Assembly (NCBI RefSeq): GCF_008806975.1
Contig: NZ_CP031728.1
Location: forward strand, 2,356,001 to 2,420,000
Reading direction: 5' to 3'
Origin: Cellvibrio sp. KY-GH-1
GTDB lineage: Bacteria; Pseudomonadota; Gammaproteobacteria; Pseudomonadales; Cellvibrionaceae
DNA: 64,000 bases
The position numbers and the translations under genes were made by a program. The notes under the pieces were generated by a model. That model worked only from the letters and a program-made list of their open reading frames with translations, did not search any database and was not told where the DNA came from. Each line of letters begins with the position of its first letter. Positions within the stretch are counted from its first letter, which is position 1. Positions 52,277 to 61,619 of the stretch are shown here, piece by piece.

Positions 52277-55200
52277 TTAACTTTTAAGATCTAACCCCAA
52301 AGTCACCAACTCCACCATTGCCAACAATTCCGCATTCAATTTTTCTACCTGTTGCGCTTCCGGTGCGCCGGCGCGAAGTTGTTCTTCCAGATGCAAAGCG
52401 ATGGATTCAAGTTGTAACATCCCCAGGCTGCCAGCGAGGGATTTTAGCGAGTGAACCTGATTGAGTGCGGAGGGTAAATCATTTGCTAACAAAGCTTCAA
52501 GTTGTGCCGGGAATTCGGCGCGCTCGCGCGCAAAGCGCTCCAGCAAACGTTTGTATAAGGCTTCATTATTCATCAGGTGATGCAAAGCCCGTTCGGTATC
52601 TATACCGCCATTAAATAGAAATTCAAAGCGGCTCACCGGGGGAACCACCGTATCGGCCAGGCGACAGCTGTGCCCCCACTGTTCCAGTAATTTATATAGC
52701 TCAGGAGGATCAACCGGTTTAGCGAGATAGTCGTCCATGCCTGCTGCGAGGTAGGATTCTTTGTCACCCGGCAAAGCGTTAGCTGTGATGGCAATAATGG
52801 GTAGACGCTTGCCCTTTTCCAATTGACGAATGCGGGTAGTAGCCTCAACGCCATCCATACCTGGTAATTGAATATCCATCAGCACCAAATCAAAATTATC
52901 CTGCTGTACCGCCGTAATGGCGGCCAACCCTGAGTCGACGCAGCGTGCCTGTGCGCCCATAGCATCGAGCAACGATAGAATAATTTCCTGATTGAGCGGG
53001 TTATCTTCCACCACCAGTATGAGGCAATTGAGCGGCGCATAGTGTTGGGTTGGTGAACGACCCAAGGGGGCAGCGGAAAATACCAGCGGAATATCTGCTT
53101 CCTGACTTTTTTCCAACTGCACCCGCAAACGAAAATTACTACCCTGCCCCAACACACTTTTTACATCTATTTTTCCATCCATTAACTCTGCGAGGTTTTT
53201 GCAAATTGAAAGCCCCAGCCCCGTACCTTCAAAACGGCGCGCACTGGAAGCATCAACTTGCTGAAAGGGCTGGAATAATTGTTCTATTTTTTCCGGTGCT
53301 ATACCGATGCCGGTGTCTCTGACTTCAAATAACAACTCAACTTTTTTCTCCCAATCGCGAACCTGGGTTACGCTGATACTGATAAAACCCTTGTCAGTAA
53401 ATTTCACCGCATTTGCACAGAAGTTGATAAGTATTTGCCCCAGACGCAACGAGTCGCCCAGCAGAAGCTTGGGGACGCGCGGATCTATAACTACTTTGAC
53501 TTCCAGTTTTTTTGCCGCAGCTTTCTCCCAAACCAAATCGAGCGTTTTATCAATCAACTGATCAATTAAAAATTCACTGTGATCCAGCTCCAACTTACCC
53601 GCTTCCATGCGCGAAAAACTGAGAATATCATTGATAATTTCCAGCAAGTGTTCGCCGGAGCCGCGAATTTTTTCCAGGTACACTTTTTGTCGCGTATCCG
53701 GATTGCTGGTAAGCGCGACATGCGCCAGGCCGATAATCGCATTGAGGGGGGTGCGAATTTCATGGCTCATATTGGCGAGGAAGTCTGCTTTACTTTTCGA
53801 AGCGGCGAGCGCCTGATCTTTAGCGATAATTAATTCGCGCGTGCGATCATTCACCAAATCTTCCAGGTTTTGATTCACCGCTTCCAGTTGCTGGCTGTCT
53901 ATCACACGATCAGTATAATCCAGCCAAACACTGGCAATGGCCTGTGGGCGTTGATTGCGCGAGTACTCAACCGGAAAACGGACAATCCGAAAATAGCGCG
54001 CTTCATCCTCCCGAGTTGTTAATGCAACAATTTCATCGTACCGACACGACTCCGGAGAACAACGCAATTCTTCGTCGACCAATGGCCGTAGCCAGGTGGG
54101 TATCGGCAGCTTGTCAAATTCGCGCCCGAGCAAATCCGCTTTATCGATTCCTACAAGTTTGCAAAACGATGGGTTAGCAACAATCACATGGTGATTCATA
54201 GACAACATATGCACCGGCGGTGGCAAGTTATCCAGCAGCGAACGAAAGCGCCCTTCACGCGCAGCAAGACGCCGCCGATTAGCGAGCGCACTAAACGTGA
54301 GTATCAGAATTAACGCCATGGCACCGGCGGTAAGGCTCACAATAATATTGCGCGATGCGTAATAGGGGGTCATGGCCTCACTCAGATCCTGCTCCACTAT
54401 CACACCCAACTCCATTTCCGGAATCCAGCGGCCCGCCCCGACTACCGCCACACCTCGGTAATCCCGATAATCCACACGCACTAAACTCGCTTCGTGATTA
54501 ATTAAAAAATCTGCCATCTCGGTGAGGGGGGCATTGCCATTATCGTCCGTCGGAATGCTTACGGGTGTGCCCAAACGCGCTTCACGCTGCTGCTCCAGCG
54601 TTAATAACTCTTTGGCTTTGCTACCAAAGCGCGCGGGAGTAATAAATTTTCCGTGTTGGTCGATTGCATAAATATCGCCGGAGCGCCCCGTCCACCCCTT
54701 AAGGAAAATGGGAAAGAAGCTGGTCTGGGTATTAAAACGCAAGCAAAAAAAACCGTGGGAATCACCTTGATTTTCCAAAGATACACACATGTTTTGCATG
54801 AGTGTGCCCGCTGGCTGTTGGCCACGCGGCCCTTCAATTGGGCGCACCGCCGTGACCGGGCGCGAAATGGCCGGTTTGTTTACCAAGGCTTTACTGAGTA
54901 CTTCCAAGGTTTCTGGCAACAACACGGGTTGTCGAACGTAACCGGGCGTGCTTGCTGCAACAATAATGCGCTGCTCATTAATTACCGAAAAGCCGTCAAA
55001 GCCCATCACCAACAAAATTGGATATATCCATTCGCGCAAAGCCTGGTGGGTAGCAGGGTTATTACCTTCTTCCTGGAGAACTTTCAGCAGCAGTTGCCTT
55101 CCCTGAGCGGAATCAGCGAGCATTTGAATGGCGGCAATATTTTGCTGTTGCCAGACATTAACCAACTCAGAAAATGAACCGAGGGATGTGAGTAGGTGTT

Positions 55201-55357
55201 CGCGAATAACGCGCTCTTGACTTGCATGGATGTGGCGTAATGCGAGGGAACTAAAAAAAAACAGCAGCGCTATAGCGAGCGCTGCAAAGATCAGGGTGGG
55301 ATTAACCCGCGAGAGAAATTGAAATCGTTGCGCTAACCAATGTGCGATGCTTGGCAT
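52277..55357 (-). CDS. Hybrid sensor kinase with PAS, receiver and Hpt domains
   Basis: 1,026 residues. Membrane segment about 18-38, large periplasmic sensor domain (about 60-330, dCache-like), second segment about 336-358, PAS about 375-500, then HisKA with His in NMSHEIRTPLNAIIGLA, HATPase with NFCANAVKF and GTGLGLSIC, a receiver with Asp in LVLMDIQLPGMDG and a C-terminal Hpt with His in VHSLKSLAGSLG. The whole phosphorelay is in one protein, so the next partner is an external receiver. The start overlaps the receiver-EAL gene stop by 25 bp, marking that protein as the likely partner; the order fits a joint signal unit. Confidence 0.92.
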   Translation of the reverse strand: MPSIAHWLAQRFQFLSRVNPTLIFAALAIALLFFFSSLALRHIHASQERVIREHLLTSLGSFSELVNVWQQQNIAAIQMLADSAQGRQLLLKVLQEEGNNPATHQALREWIYPILLVMGFDGFSVINEQRIIVAASTPGYVRQPVLLPETLEVLSKALVNKPAISRPVTAVRPIEGPRGQQPAGTLMQNMCVSLENQGDSHGFFCLRFNTQTSFFPIFLKGWTGRSGDIYAIDQHGKFITPARFGSKAKELLTLEQQREARLGTPVSIPTDDNGNAPLTEMADFLINHEASLVRVDYRDYRGVAVVGAGRWIPEMELGVIVEQDLSEAMTPYYASRNIIVSLTAGAMALILILTFSALANRRRLAAREGRFRSLLDNLPPPVHMLSMNHHVIVANPSFCKLVGIDKADLLGREFDKLPIPTWLRPLVDEELRCSPESCRYDEIVALTTREDEARYFRIVRFPVEYSRNQRPQAIASVWLDYTDRVIDSQQLEAVNQNLEDLVNDRTRELIIAKDQALAASKSKADFLANMSHEIRTPLNAIIGLAHVALTSNPDTRQKVYLEKIRGSGEHLLEIINDILSFSRMEAGKLELDHSEFLIDQLIDKTLDLVWEKAAAKKLEVKVVIDPRVPKLLLGDSLRLGQILINFCANAVKFTDKGFISISVTQVRDWEKKVELLFEVRDTGIGIAPEKIEQLFQPFQQVDASSARRFEGTGLGLSICKNLAELMDGKIDVKSVLGQGSNFRLRVQLEKSQEADIPLVFSAAPLGRSPTQHYAPLNCLILVVEDNPLNQEIILSLLDAMGAQARCVDSGLAAITAVQQDNFDLVLMDIQLPGMDGVEATTRIRQLEKGKRLPIIAITANALPGDKESYLAAGMDDYLAKPVDPPELYKLLEQWGHSCRLADTVVPPVSRFEFLFNGGIDTERALHHLMNNEALYKRLLERFARERAEFPAQLEALLANDLPSALNQVHSLKSLAGSLGMLQLESIALHLEEQLRAGAPEAQQVEKLNAELLAMVELVTLGLDLKS

Positions 55358-56613
55358 ATTTCCAGTTTACTTTGCAAATCCCGTTCGACCCACGCCAGCA
55401 GCTCGCGCCCGGGCATAGGCCGCGCCAGCAGGAACCCTTGTGCCTGCTTACACCCCAGGCTTTTAAGCAAGTGTAGCTCGGCTTCGGTTTCCACGCCTTC
55501 AGCAACAGTAGTAATTCCCAAGCGCTGCCCCATATCGATAGCAGATTTCAAAATATTGCGCAGGTACTGCCGCGCCGGAGCACCACCGACAAACGAACGG
55601 TCAATTTTTAGTTCAGAAAAGGGAAAGCGCGATAATTGCTGCATAGAGGAAAAACCAGTGCCGTAATCATCGATAGAAATTCCAAAACCTTTCAACCGCA
55701 AACGGCTGATAGTAGCCAGCGCAGAAGGCAAATCTATTACCAACGCACTCTCGGTAATTTCAAAAGTAATAAAATGTGCGGGGATACCCTGGCGAATTAC
55801 GCGCTGGATAATTTCATTCGCCAGATTAAATTCCGCAAGGGATTTTGCAGAGAGATTAATTGCCACAGGGACATATTGACCCAACTCCCACCACTCGTTC
55901 ATATCCATCAGGATTTGATCAAGCACCGATAGGGTTAAATCGCCAATCAAACCATGTTCTTCGGCGAGCGGGATAAAGACTCCCGGCGGAATCCAGTCGC
56001 CCTGCGCATTCTTCCACCGAGCTAAGGCTTCTACACCGGCAAAGCTAAGGGTTTCCAGATTAATCTTCGGTTGGTAGTGCACCTGGATTTTGGCGCGATC
56101 GAGTGCAAGTTTTAATTGCTCCGACGTAGTTTCAATCGCAATCGCGGCGTGCTCATCCAGTACGCACACTCCGGCGTGATAACGAGACAATGCATCGGCG
56201 AGATCACTCGGGTTTACCGGTTTGCGGAACGAACCCAGCAAGTGAATACCCAGCGCTTCGGCCATGGTAGCTACCGCACTTATCAGAACTTCGTCAGAGC
56301 TACTTGCAAGCACCACTGCCGGGCGCTTGGGCAGCTGCGCTAATTGTTGCAATACTTCAATACCGTCCATCACTGGCATTTCCAGATCCAGTAACATAAC
56401 AGCGGGTAAATGTTGTAGCTGCAGCAATTGGTCGAGTGCCAACTTACCGTTGGCCGCCTCATACACTTGATGAATACCAAATGCACGCAAACATAAATGC
56501 GCGCTGTACCTGTGCATGCTGCTGTCATCCACCACCATGACACCCTGCTGCAAAAGATCAGTGTGCAGATTCTCGATTTGGCTCAATTGGGTAGACGTAT
56601 TTAGCGAAATCAT
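55333..56613 (-). CDS. Receiver-EAL c-di-GMP phosphodiesterase
   Basis: 426 residues from the ATG at 56613; the frame to 56709 adds 32 residues without a better site. Receiver about 20-145 with Asp in VMLLDLEMPVMDG. EAL domain about 170-410 with key residues present: FAGVEALARW, AINLSAKS, ITFEITESA, SIDDYGTGFSSM, SELKIDRSFVG, TVAEGVET, QGFLLARPMP. All metal and catalytic positions look intact, so it should hydrolyse c-di-GMP. Coupled to the hybrid kinase gene downstream by overlap. Confidence 0.93.
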   Translation of the reverse strand: MISLNTSTQLSQIENLHTDLLQQGVMVVDDSSMHRYSAHLCLRAFGIHQVYEAANGKLALDQLLQLQHLPAVMLLDLEMPVMDGIEVLQQLAQLPKRPAVVLASSSDEVLISAVATMAEALGIHLLGSFRKPVNPSDLADALSRYHAGVCVLDEHAAIAIETTSEQLKLALDRAKIQVHYQPKINLETLSFAGVEALARWKNAQGDWIPPGVFIPLAEEHGLIGDLTLSVLDQILMDMNEWWELGQYVPVAINLSAKSLAEFNLANEIIQRVIRQGIPAHFITFEITESALVIDLPSALATISRLRLKGFGISIDDYGTGFSSMQQLSRFPFSELKIDRSFVGGAPARQYLRNILKSAIDMGQRLGITTVAEGVETEAELHLLKSLGCKQAQGFLLARPMPGRELLAWVERDLQSKLEICQASHIG

Positions 56614-56728
56614 AACTTGCTCTTTTTCTCCGTTGGCCGGGAGGATAGCAAATTCCTGTTTGACAGAATTAATTTTTTGTAAACAACTCGCACGCTTAAC
56701 GCCAGTCAATCATTGACCGCATTGACGA

Positions 56729-57565
56729 TTAACTGGCTAGGCGCTTTAGTAATGCTTGTGCTACTTCTGGCTTGCGATAGATTGACGGACGCATGACTTT
56801 TACCCCAACATTCAAGCCCTGCAAACTTTCGCAGTGACCAAGGATCAACCAACCACCAGGACGTAAACGTTTCAAAATATTATCCAATACTTTTTGTTTG
56901 GTCGCTTGGTCAAAATAAATCAGTACGTTGCGTAAAAATACAACATCAAACTGCTCGTCGCTCGCGCGTTCATGCAACAAATTGTGTTGCTCAAAACAAA
57001 TCCGCGAACGCAGTGAGGGCACCACCGCTAACATACCTTCATAATCGCCGATACCGCGACGACAAAAGCGCTGCAAATAGTCCTTTGGAATATGATTGAT
57101 ACGCTCAGCGCGATAAACACCGGCGCGCGCGGTTTCCAACACTTTGCCCGAAATATCAGTAGCGAGAATATCCCAGTCGCATTTGCCCAAGGTATCGCTC
57201 AACACCATAGCGATGCTGTGTGCTTCTTCTCCCGTAGACGATGCTGCACACCAGACACGCATTTTGTGCGGACCAAGCTCGGGGATGATTTGATTCCGCA
57301 AAAAATCAAAATGCGCGGGTTCGCGAAAGAAATAGGTTTCGTTGGTGGTTAACAGATCCAACATGACCTGGCGCTCTTGCTCGCCCGCTGCACTGGATAC
57401 AAACGCAAAATAGGATTCGTAGGTGGAGTGGCCAGTCAATTCCAGACGGCGCCACAAGCGGCCAGTGACCAATGCAGTTTTATCGGCGCCAATCACAATC
57501 CCCGCCGTGCGGTGCACATAATCGCGGATTTTGTGGAAGGCAAAGCTGCTGATCTCAGTGTTCAC
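56729..57565 (-). CDS. cheR: Chemotaxis-type protein methyltransferase CheR
   Basis: 278 residues. N-terminal helical domain, then the SAM domain with AASSTGEEAHSIAMV, WDILATDISGKVLETARAGV, VVFLRNVLIYFD. Methylates glutamates of chemoreceptors. No cheB, cheA or receptor gene is nearby, so this may belong to an alternative chemosensory or signalling unit with the hybrid kinase. The neighbour gene lies 20 bp after its... stop side at 56709, and it could be co-transcribed with the EAL and kinase genes. Confidence 0.92.
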   Translation of the reverse strand: MNTEISSFAFHKIRDYVHRTAGIVIGADKTALVTGRLWRRLELTGHSTYESYFAFVSSAAGEQERQVMLDLLTTNETYFFREPAHFDFLRNQIIPELGPHKMRVWCAASSTGEEAHSIAMVLSDTLGKCDWDILATDISGKVLETARAGVYRAERINHIPKDYLQRFCRRGIGDYEGMLAVVPSLRSRICFEQHNLLHERASDEQFDVVFLRNVLIYFDQATKQKVLDNILKRLRPGGWLILGHCESLQGLNVGVKVMRPSIYRKPEVAQALLKRLAS

Positions 57566-57916
57566 AAATGATTTCCTCTATCTCCAAACGATTTAACAAC
57601 GCTGATGAATGAACCCGCTACCGACCTGTGTGACCTCAAAAAACACTCTCTTATGGGTTCACAGTGTGGGGGATTGGCAAAAAAGCCGTGAGAGTAGAAT
57701 TACTCACCGCCATTAGGGGAAAACACCTAGTTACCCCGAATGCCGCCGGGTTAGTAGAGAACGGAATGCTCCAATGGCACCGAACACAAATGACGGAAAC
57801 GTTTACAGGGGAAGGCGCTCGCGGGGTTAGCAACTAAAAAAGAGGGTTAACAAGAAAGCGGATGTGCGCGTCACTCTCCCTCAACCAAGAGAGAAATCGC
57901 GCCACACAGACCGTAT
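57566..57916. other. Intergenic region between cheR and FixJ-type regulator
   Basis: 351 bp. A short minus-strand frame (57651-57833) has no family features and I do not call it. AT-rich stretches near 57820-57850 may belong to the cheR promoter. Nothing else is identified. Confidence 0.4.
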
Positions 57917-58534
57917 TTAACGGGCCGGCAGCATAAAATCGCGCATCAGCTCCATCGCGGAATTCACACGCAGCTTTTCCATAATCCGGGCGCGATGGTT
58001 TTCTACCGTGCGCACGCTCAGATTGAGCTTCTGGGCGATGTCTTTACTCGGCATCCCCTCCAACACGGCTTGCAATACCTCCTGCTCTTTGGGGGTCAGC
58101 AGGGCGATACGCGCTTCGCGTGCCGATAAATCCAACCGTCGCTGATGCAACTGGCGACTGAGCGACAGTGCGGTTTGCAGCTTTTCCAGGAACTGATGGC
58201 CGTTGATGGGCTTTTCCACAAAATCATAAGCGCCCTGCTTCATTGCCTCCACGGCGGCACTTACCTCGGCATAACCAGTCACAATAATTAGGGGCGGGGG
58301 CACCGGATAGCGCTGCTGCAATACTTTATGCAACTGCAATCCGCTCACACCAGGCATACGCATGTCGGAAATCACACATTCACAGGGCTTTGGACTGTAA
58401 GCAGAAAGGAAGGCCTCGGCATCACTAAAGCAGACGGTTTCTACCCCTATGGGTTCGATAATGCCACTCATCAATTCCAGCGTTATGCTGTCATCGTCAA
58501 TCAAATAGGCGGTCGCCAGGGCTGTTTTACTCAT
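57917..58534 (-). CDS. FixJ/NarL-type response regulator
   Basis: 205 residues. Receiver about 8-125 with DDDS at its N-terminus, phosphoacceptor Asp in CVISDMRMPGVSG, and KPINGHQFLEKL. LuxR-type HTH about 140-200: LTPKEQEVLQAVLEGMPSKD, LNLSVRTVENHRARIMEKLR. A transcription regulator for an unlinked or nearby kinase; could be the end of the hybrid-kinase phosphorelay. Confidence 0.92.
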   Translation of the reverse strand: MSKTALATAYLIDDDSITLELMSGIIEPIGVETVCFSDAEAFLSAYSPKPCECVISDMRMPGVSGLQLHKVLQQRYPVPPPLIIVTGYAEVSAAVEAMKQGAYDFVEKPINGHQFLEKLQTALSLSRQLHQRRLDLSAREARIALLTPKEQEVLQAVLEGMPSKDIAQKLNLSVRTVENHRARIMEKLRVNSAMELMRDFMLPAR

Positions 58535-58728
58535 GAAGCACTCAACTTTCTGTATCTGATCGACTCTCGGAGGCCAAACTCCAGAGACACAAATAGGTTT
58601 GTTATAACCAATTCAATAACAAGATTTAAAAAGTGTAGCAGCGTCTCACCGATTTACCCGCCAAGGCCTTGAATTTGAGTATTTTCTCCGTTAAAAAGCC
58701 GCCACTTTTAATCACCTCGACGCAAATC

Positions 58729-59535
58729 ATGACCAGACCTCTAACCCAAGCCTACTTACAACGCTTTAGCGGCATAGGTCGCCTCTATGGTCAGGACGCG
58801 CTGCCCGCCCTCACCAATGCCCACTTCGCCGTTGTCGGGCTGGGCGGCGTAGGCACCTGGGTGGCGGAAGCGCTGGCGCGCTCGGGCGTCGGTGAGCTTA
58901 CCCTGATTGAAATGGATGAAGTCTGCGTTACCAACACCAATCGCCAATCCCATGCGCTACATTCCAACCTCGGCAAATCCAAAAATCAGGTGATTAGCGA
59001 ACGCCTGCGCGACATCAACCCGGAAATTATTGTTCATTCAGTGGAAGACTTTATCGATGATCAAAATATTCACCAGCTGTTAGGCACGCAGCACCATGTG
59101 ATTATTGATGCGATAGATGCAGCGCACTTGAAAGCGCGTTTGGTGGCTTATTGTTCCGCCGTAAAAATTCGTCTGATCGTGATTGGCTCATCAGGCGGCA
59201 AGCGCGATTTACAACGAATCACGGTGGATGATTTGGCGCGCGCGCAGAACGACCCTATGCTGCACAAAATTCGCCAGCAGTTATATCGCCACTTTAACTT
59301 TGCGCGCGACACCAAACGCAAATTTCGGGTGGATGCAGTGTATTCCGATGAACAAATGGTCTACCCGAAACCTGATGGCAGCGTCTGCCAAACCAAGCAG
59401 CACCTGGAAGACGGAGTAAAGCTGGATTGCACGGGCGGATTTGGTTCCAGTGTAATGGTGACCAGCACCTTCGGCATGCTCGCGGCCGCGCGCGCGATTG
59501 AGCGCTACCTGGCAAAGCAAACCGAGAAAGATTAG
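58729..59535 (+). CDS. tcdA: tRNA threonylcarbamoyladenosine dehydratase TcdA (CsdL)
   Basis: 268 residues from the ATG at 58729, exactly the E. coli TcdA length; the frame from 58669 adds 20 residues. E1-like fold: nucleotide loop VVGLGGVGTWVAEALARSGVG, TLIEMDEVCVTNTNRQ, and IDAIDAAHLKARLVAYC, FSDEQ-type YSDEQMVYPKP. It cyclises t6A37 to ct6A in tRNAs. In E. coli csdL is linked with csdA and csdE; here csdE is convergent with a 4-bp overlap. Confidence 0.93.
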   Translation: MTRPLTQAYLQRFSGIGRLYGQDALPALTNAHFAVVGLGGVGTWVAEALARSGVGELTLIEMDEVCVTNTNRQSHALHSNLGKSKNQVISERLRDINPEIIVHSVEDFIDDQNIHQLLGTQHHVIIDAIDAAHLKARLVAYCSAVKIRLIVIGSSGGKRDLQRITVDDLARAQNDPMLHKIRQQLYRHFNFARDTKRKFRVDAVYSDEQMVYPKPDGSVCQTKQHLEDGVKLDCTGGFGSSVMVTSTFGMLAAARAIERYLAKQTEKD

Positions 59536-59936
59536 CTTGCCAACAATTCTTCTATGCGCGCAATGATTCCATTCAAACCATTATTGCGCGAAGGGGTTAA
59601 ATGTTTTTCCAGACCCAATGATTTTAAGGTTCCTGCCAAATCGAGATTGCGTAATTCATCTCTCGACCTGTCATTCACCTGCACTAGCAAGAGCGCAGCG
59701 AGTCCTTTAATTACACTGCTATCTGCATCAAACGCAAAATAGAATTTTCCACCCCGCTGCTGACAAACCAGCCACACTGGTAACTCGCAACCACGAATGA
59801 GATTTTCCGGCGTGCGAATGTCCAATTTAGTACCTATTAATTTCCCCCATTGGATAATCAGTTTGTACTGCTGTTGCCAGTTACTGGCAATAAGCAATTG
59901 ATCGAGCGATACAGGGGATAAATCGTCATAGAGCAT
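59532..59936 (-). CDS. csdE: CsdE/SufE-like sulfur acceptor
   Basis: 134 residues from the ATG at 59936; the frame to 60017 adds 27 weakly placed residues, so the exact start is uncertain. Family pattern: QQQYKLIIQWGKLI, active Cys in LIRGCELPVWLV, FDADSSVIKGLAALLLV and LGLEKHLTPSRNNGLNG. The cysteine takes sulfur from a cysteine desulfurase. The neighbouring tcdA supports CsdE over SufE. Confidence 0.88.
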   Translation of the reverse strand: MLYDDLSPVSLDQLLIASNWQQQYKLIIQWGKLIGTKLDIRTPENLIRGCELPVWLVCQQRGGKFYFAFDADSSVIKGLAALLLVQVNDRSRDELRNLDLAGTLKSLGLEKHLTPSRNNGLNGIIARIEELLAS

Positions 59937-60207
59937 AGTGATTTCAATCGCGAGGACGTTGGCAATGCGCGCATTAAACTCGCCTGCCAGATGATACGCA
60001 ATGACCCAAACCAGCAAATATTCAGGTCTCTACGACTCATTTATCTTTATTTAACTTTACCTGATACCTGTCTGGTAGCGGCAAACGCAACGGGTAATAT
60101 AACCGAGTGATCTGCACCATCGAGAAACGCAGACACCAACCACTGCAGCAGCCTCTCGCGTTTTTACGATAACTACATACAACTGTTAGCTAACCGACGA
60201 GGTATTT

Positions 60208-61377
60208 ATGAAGCCCGTTTTTCGATGCGCACTACTGGTGACGCTCGGTTTGGTGTTGCTTGGGTGCAGCGCCACCTCAACCCAATCGACCAATCCATCA
60301 CCATCCACCAACACCACACAATCACCCAATAACGCACAACCCACCCCGTCAGTAAAAGTTATTGCCTATTACATGGGCGACGGGTCAGATTTGGGCCGCT
60401 ACAACGTTAATCAACTCACGCACATTATCTACAGCTTTCTCCATTTGAAGGGCAATCAGTTGGGCTTTGATTCAGCCAAAGACCAGCAGGCCATGCGCCA
60501 ACTGGTAGCGTTGAAAAAGCAATATCCCCACCTGAAGGTACTACTGTCATTGGGTGGTTGGGGCGGCTGCGAAACCTGCTCCGATATTTTTAACTCGGCA
60601 GCCAATCGCCAGGCATTTGCACAATCCACTCTGAAAATCATCCGGGAGTACCAGGCCGATGGAATCGATCTGGATTGGGAATACCCCACTATAGAAGGTT
60701 TCCCGGGCCATAAATTTGCAGCGCACGACCGCGACAACTTTAGCGAACTGGTGCGCGAATTGCGCAAGGCGCTGGGTACGCATTACGAATTAAGTTTTGC
60801 GGCAGGCGGTTTTGATCACTATCTGGCAACGGCCGTGGATTGGAAAACGATTATGCCCCTTCTGGATAATGTCAACCTCATGACCTACGACATAGTCAAT
60901 GGCGGTACACCACATACCGGTCACCACACCGCGCTTTACTCTACTCCGCAACAAAAGGACTCCACTGATAATGCCGTGCAGCACTTGTTGCGCCTGGGTG
61001 TAGCGCCGGAAAAAATTGTCATCGGTGCGGCGTTTTATGCGCGCGTTTGGAAGGAGGTCGCCCTAACCAATAACGGTTTGTATCAGACAGGCGCACACAT
61101 TGAGGGAGCCGGCTTTAAGGAATTCCCAGCCCGTTACCCTTCCAATAAGGGGTTTGTCTACCATTGGGATGATATTGCCAAAGCGCCCTATTACTACAGT
61201 GCAACGCAAAAAATCTTCGCAACCTTTGATGACCCTCGTTCACTGGGTGAAAAGGTGAAGTATCTCCGCGCACACAAATTGGGCGGCATTATGTTCTGGC
61301 AATTGCCTCACGACACCGACAGCAATGGTTTGCTAAATAGCATCCGCGAAAATCTGGATCATAGTAAAAACCCATAA
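60208..61377 (+). CDS. GH18 chitinase, lipoprotein
   Basis: 389 residues. Lipobox LLGC with Cys20, then a Ser/Thr/Asn/Pro linker to about residue 49. The catalytic domain runs from VKVIAYYMGDGS to the end with the GH18 signature DGIDLDWEYP (151-160), Glu158 being the acid. LLSLGGWGGC, LMTYDIVNGGTPH and GGIMFWQLPHD give other active-site strands. No chitin-binding module, so a cell-bound enzyme that trims soluble chitooligosaccharides is likely. Ribosome-binding site GAGG. Confidence 0.94.
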   Translation: MKPVFRCALLVTLGLVLLGCSATSTQSTNPSPSTNTTQSPNNAQPTPSVKVIAYYMGDGSDLGRYNVNQLTHIIYSFLHLKGNQLGFDSAKDQQAMRQLVALKKQYPHLKVLLSLGGWGGCETCSDIFNSAANRQAFAQSTLKIIREYQADGIDLDWEYPTIEGFPGHKFAAHDRDNFSELVRELRKALGTHYELSFAAGGFDHYLATAVDWKTIMPLLDNVNLMTYDIVNGGTPHTGHHTALYSTPQQKDSTDNAVQHLLRLGVAPEKIVIGAAFYARVWKEVALTNNGLYQTGAHIEGAGFKEFPARYPSNKGFVYHWDDIAKAPYYYSATQKIFATFDDPRSLGEKVKYLRAHKLGGIMFWQLPHDTDSNGLLNSIRENLDHSKNP

Positions 61378-61378
61378 A

Positions 61379-61453
61379 AACACCTAATGACAACGTTGGT
61401 CAAAGTGACTATTAGCAAATAAATAGTCACTTTGAATCAGCACTTTAGGTGTT
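61379..61453. repeat. Nested inverted repeat downstream of the chitinase
   Basis: Outer arms AACACCTAA (61379-61387) and TTAGGTGTT (61445-61453) enclose inner 14-bp arms TCAAAGTGACTATT (61400-61413) and AATAGTCACTTTGA (61422-61435) with an 8-nt loop. Total 75 bp. Could be a terminator plus a small mobile hairpin. The rest of 61378-61619 is AT-rich promoter sequence without a gene. Confidence 0.75.
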
Positions 61454-61619
61454 ACCTTTTACCACCAAACTGTACAATTTAAGCATCAATATGCATTCAA
61501 ACTTCCTATAAAAGTTATAAAAAAGTAATTATTTTCTTCAGCACGCAAAGGCCGCTTTGAGCGGGAAAAAAACTGTGCTTTACTAACCTGAACACACTCA
61601 CTGCGGTTGATCAATTGCG

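Noticed and set aside
57651..57833. 60-codon minus-strand ORF between cheR and the FixJ-type regulator
   Set aside because: No start signal or recognisable features; likely chance.
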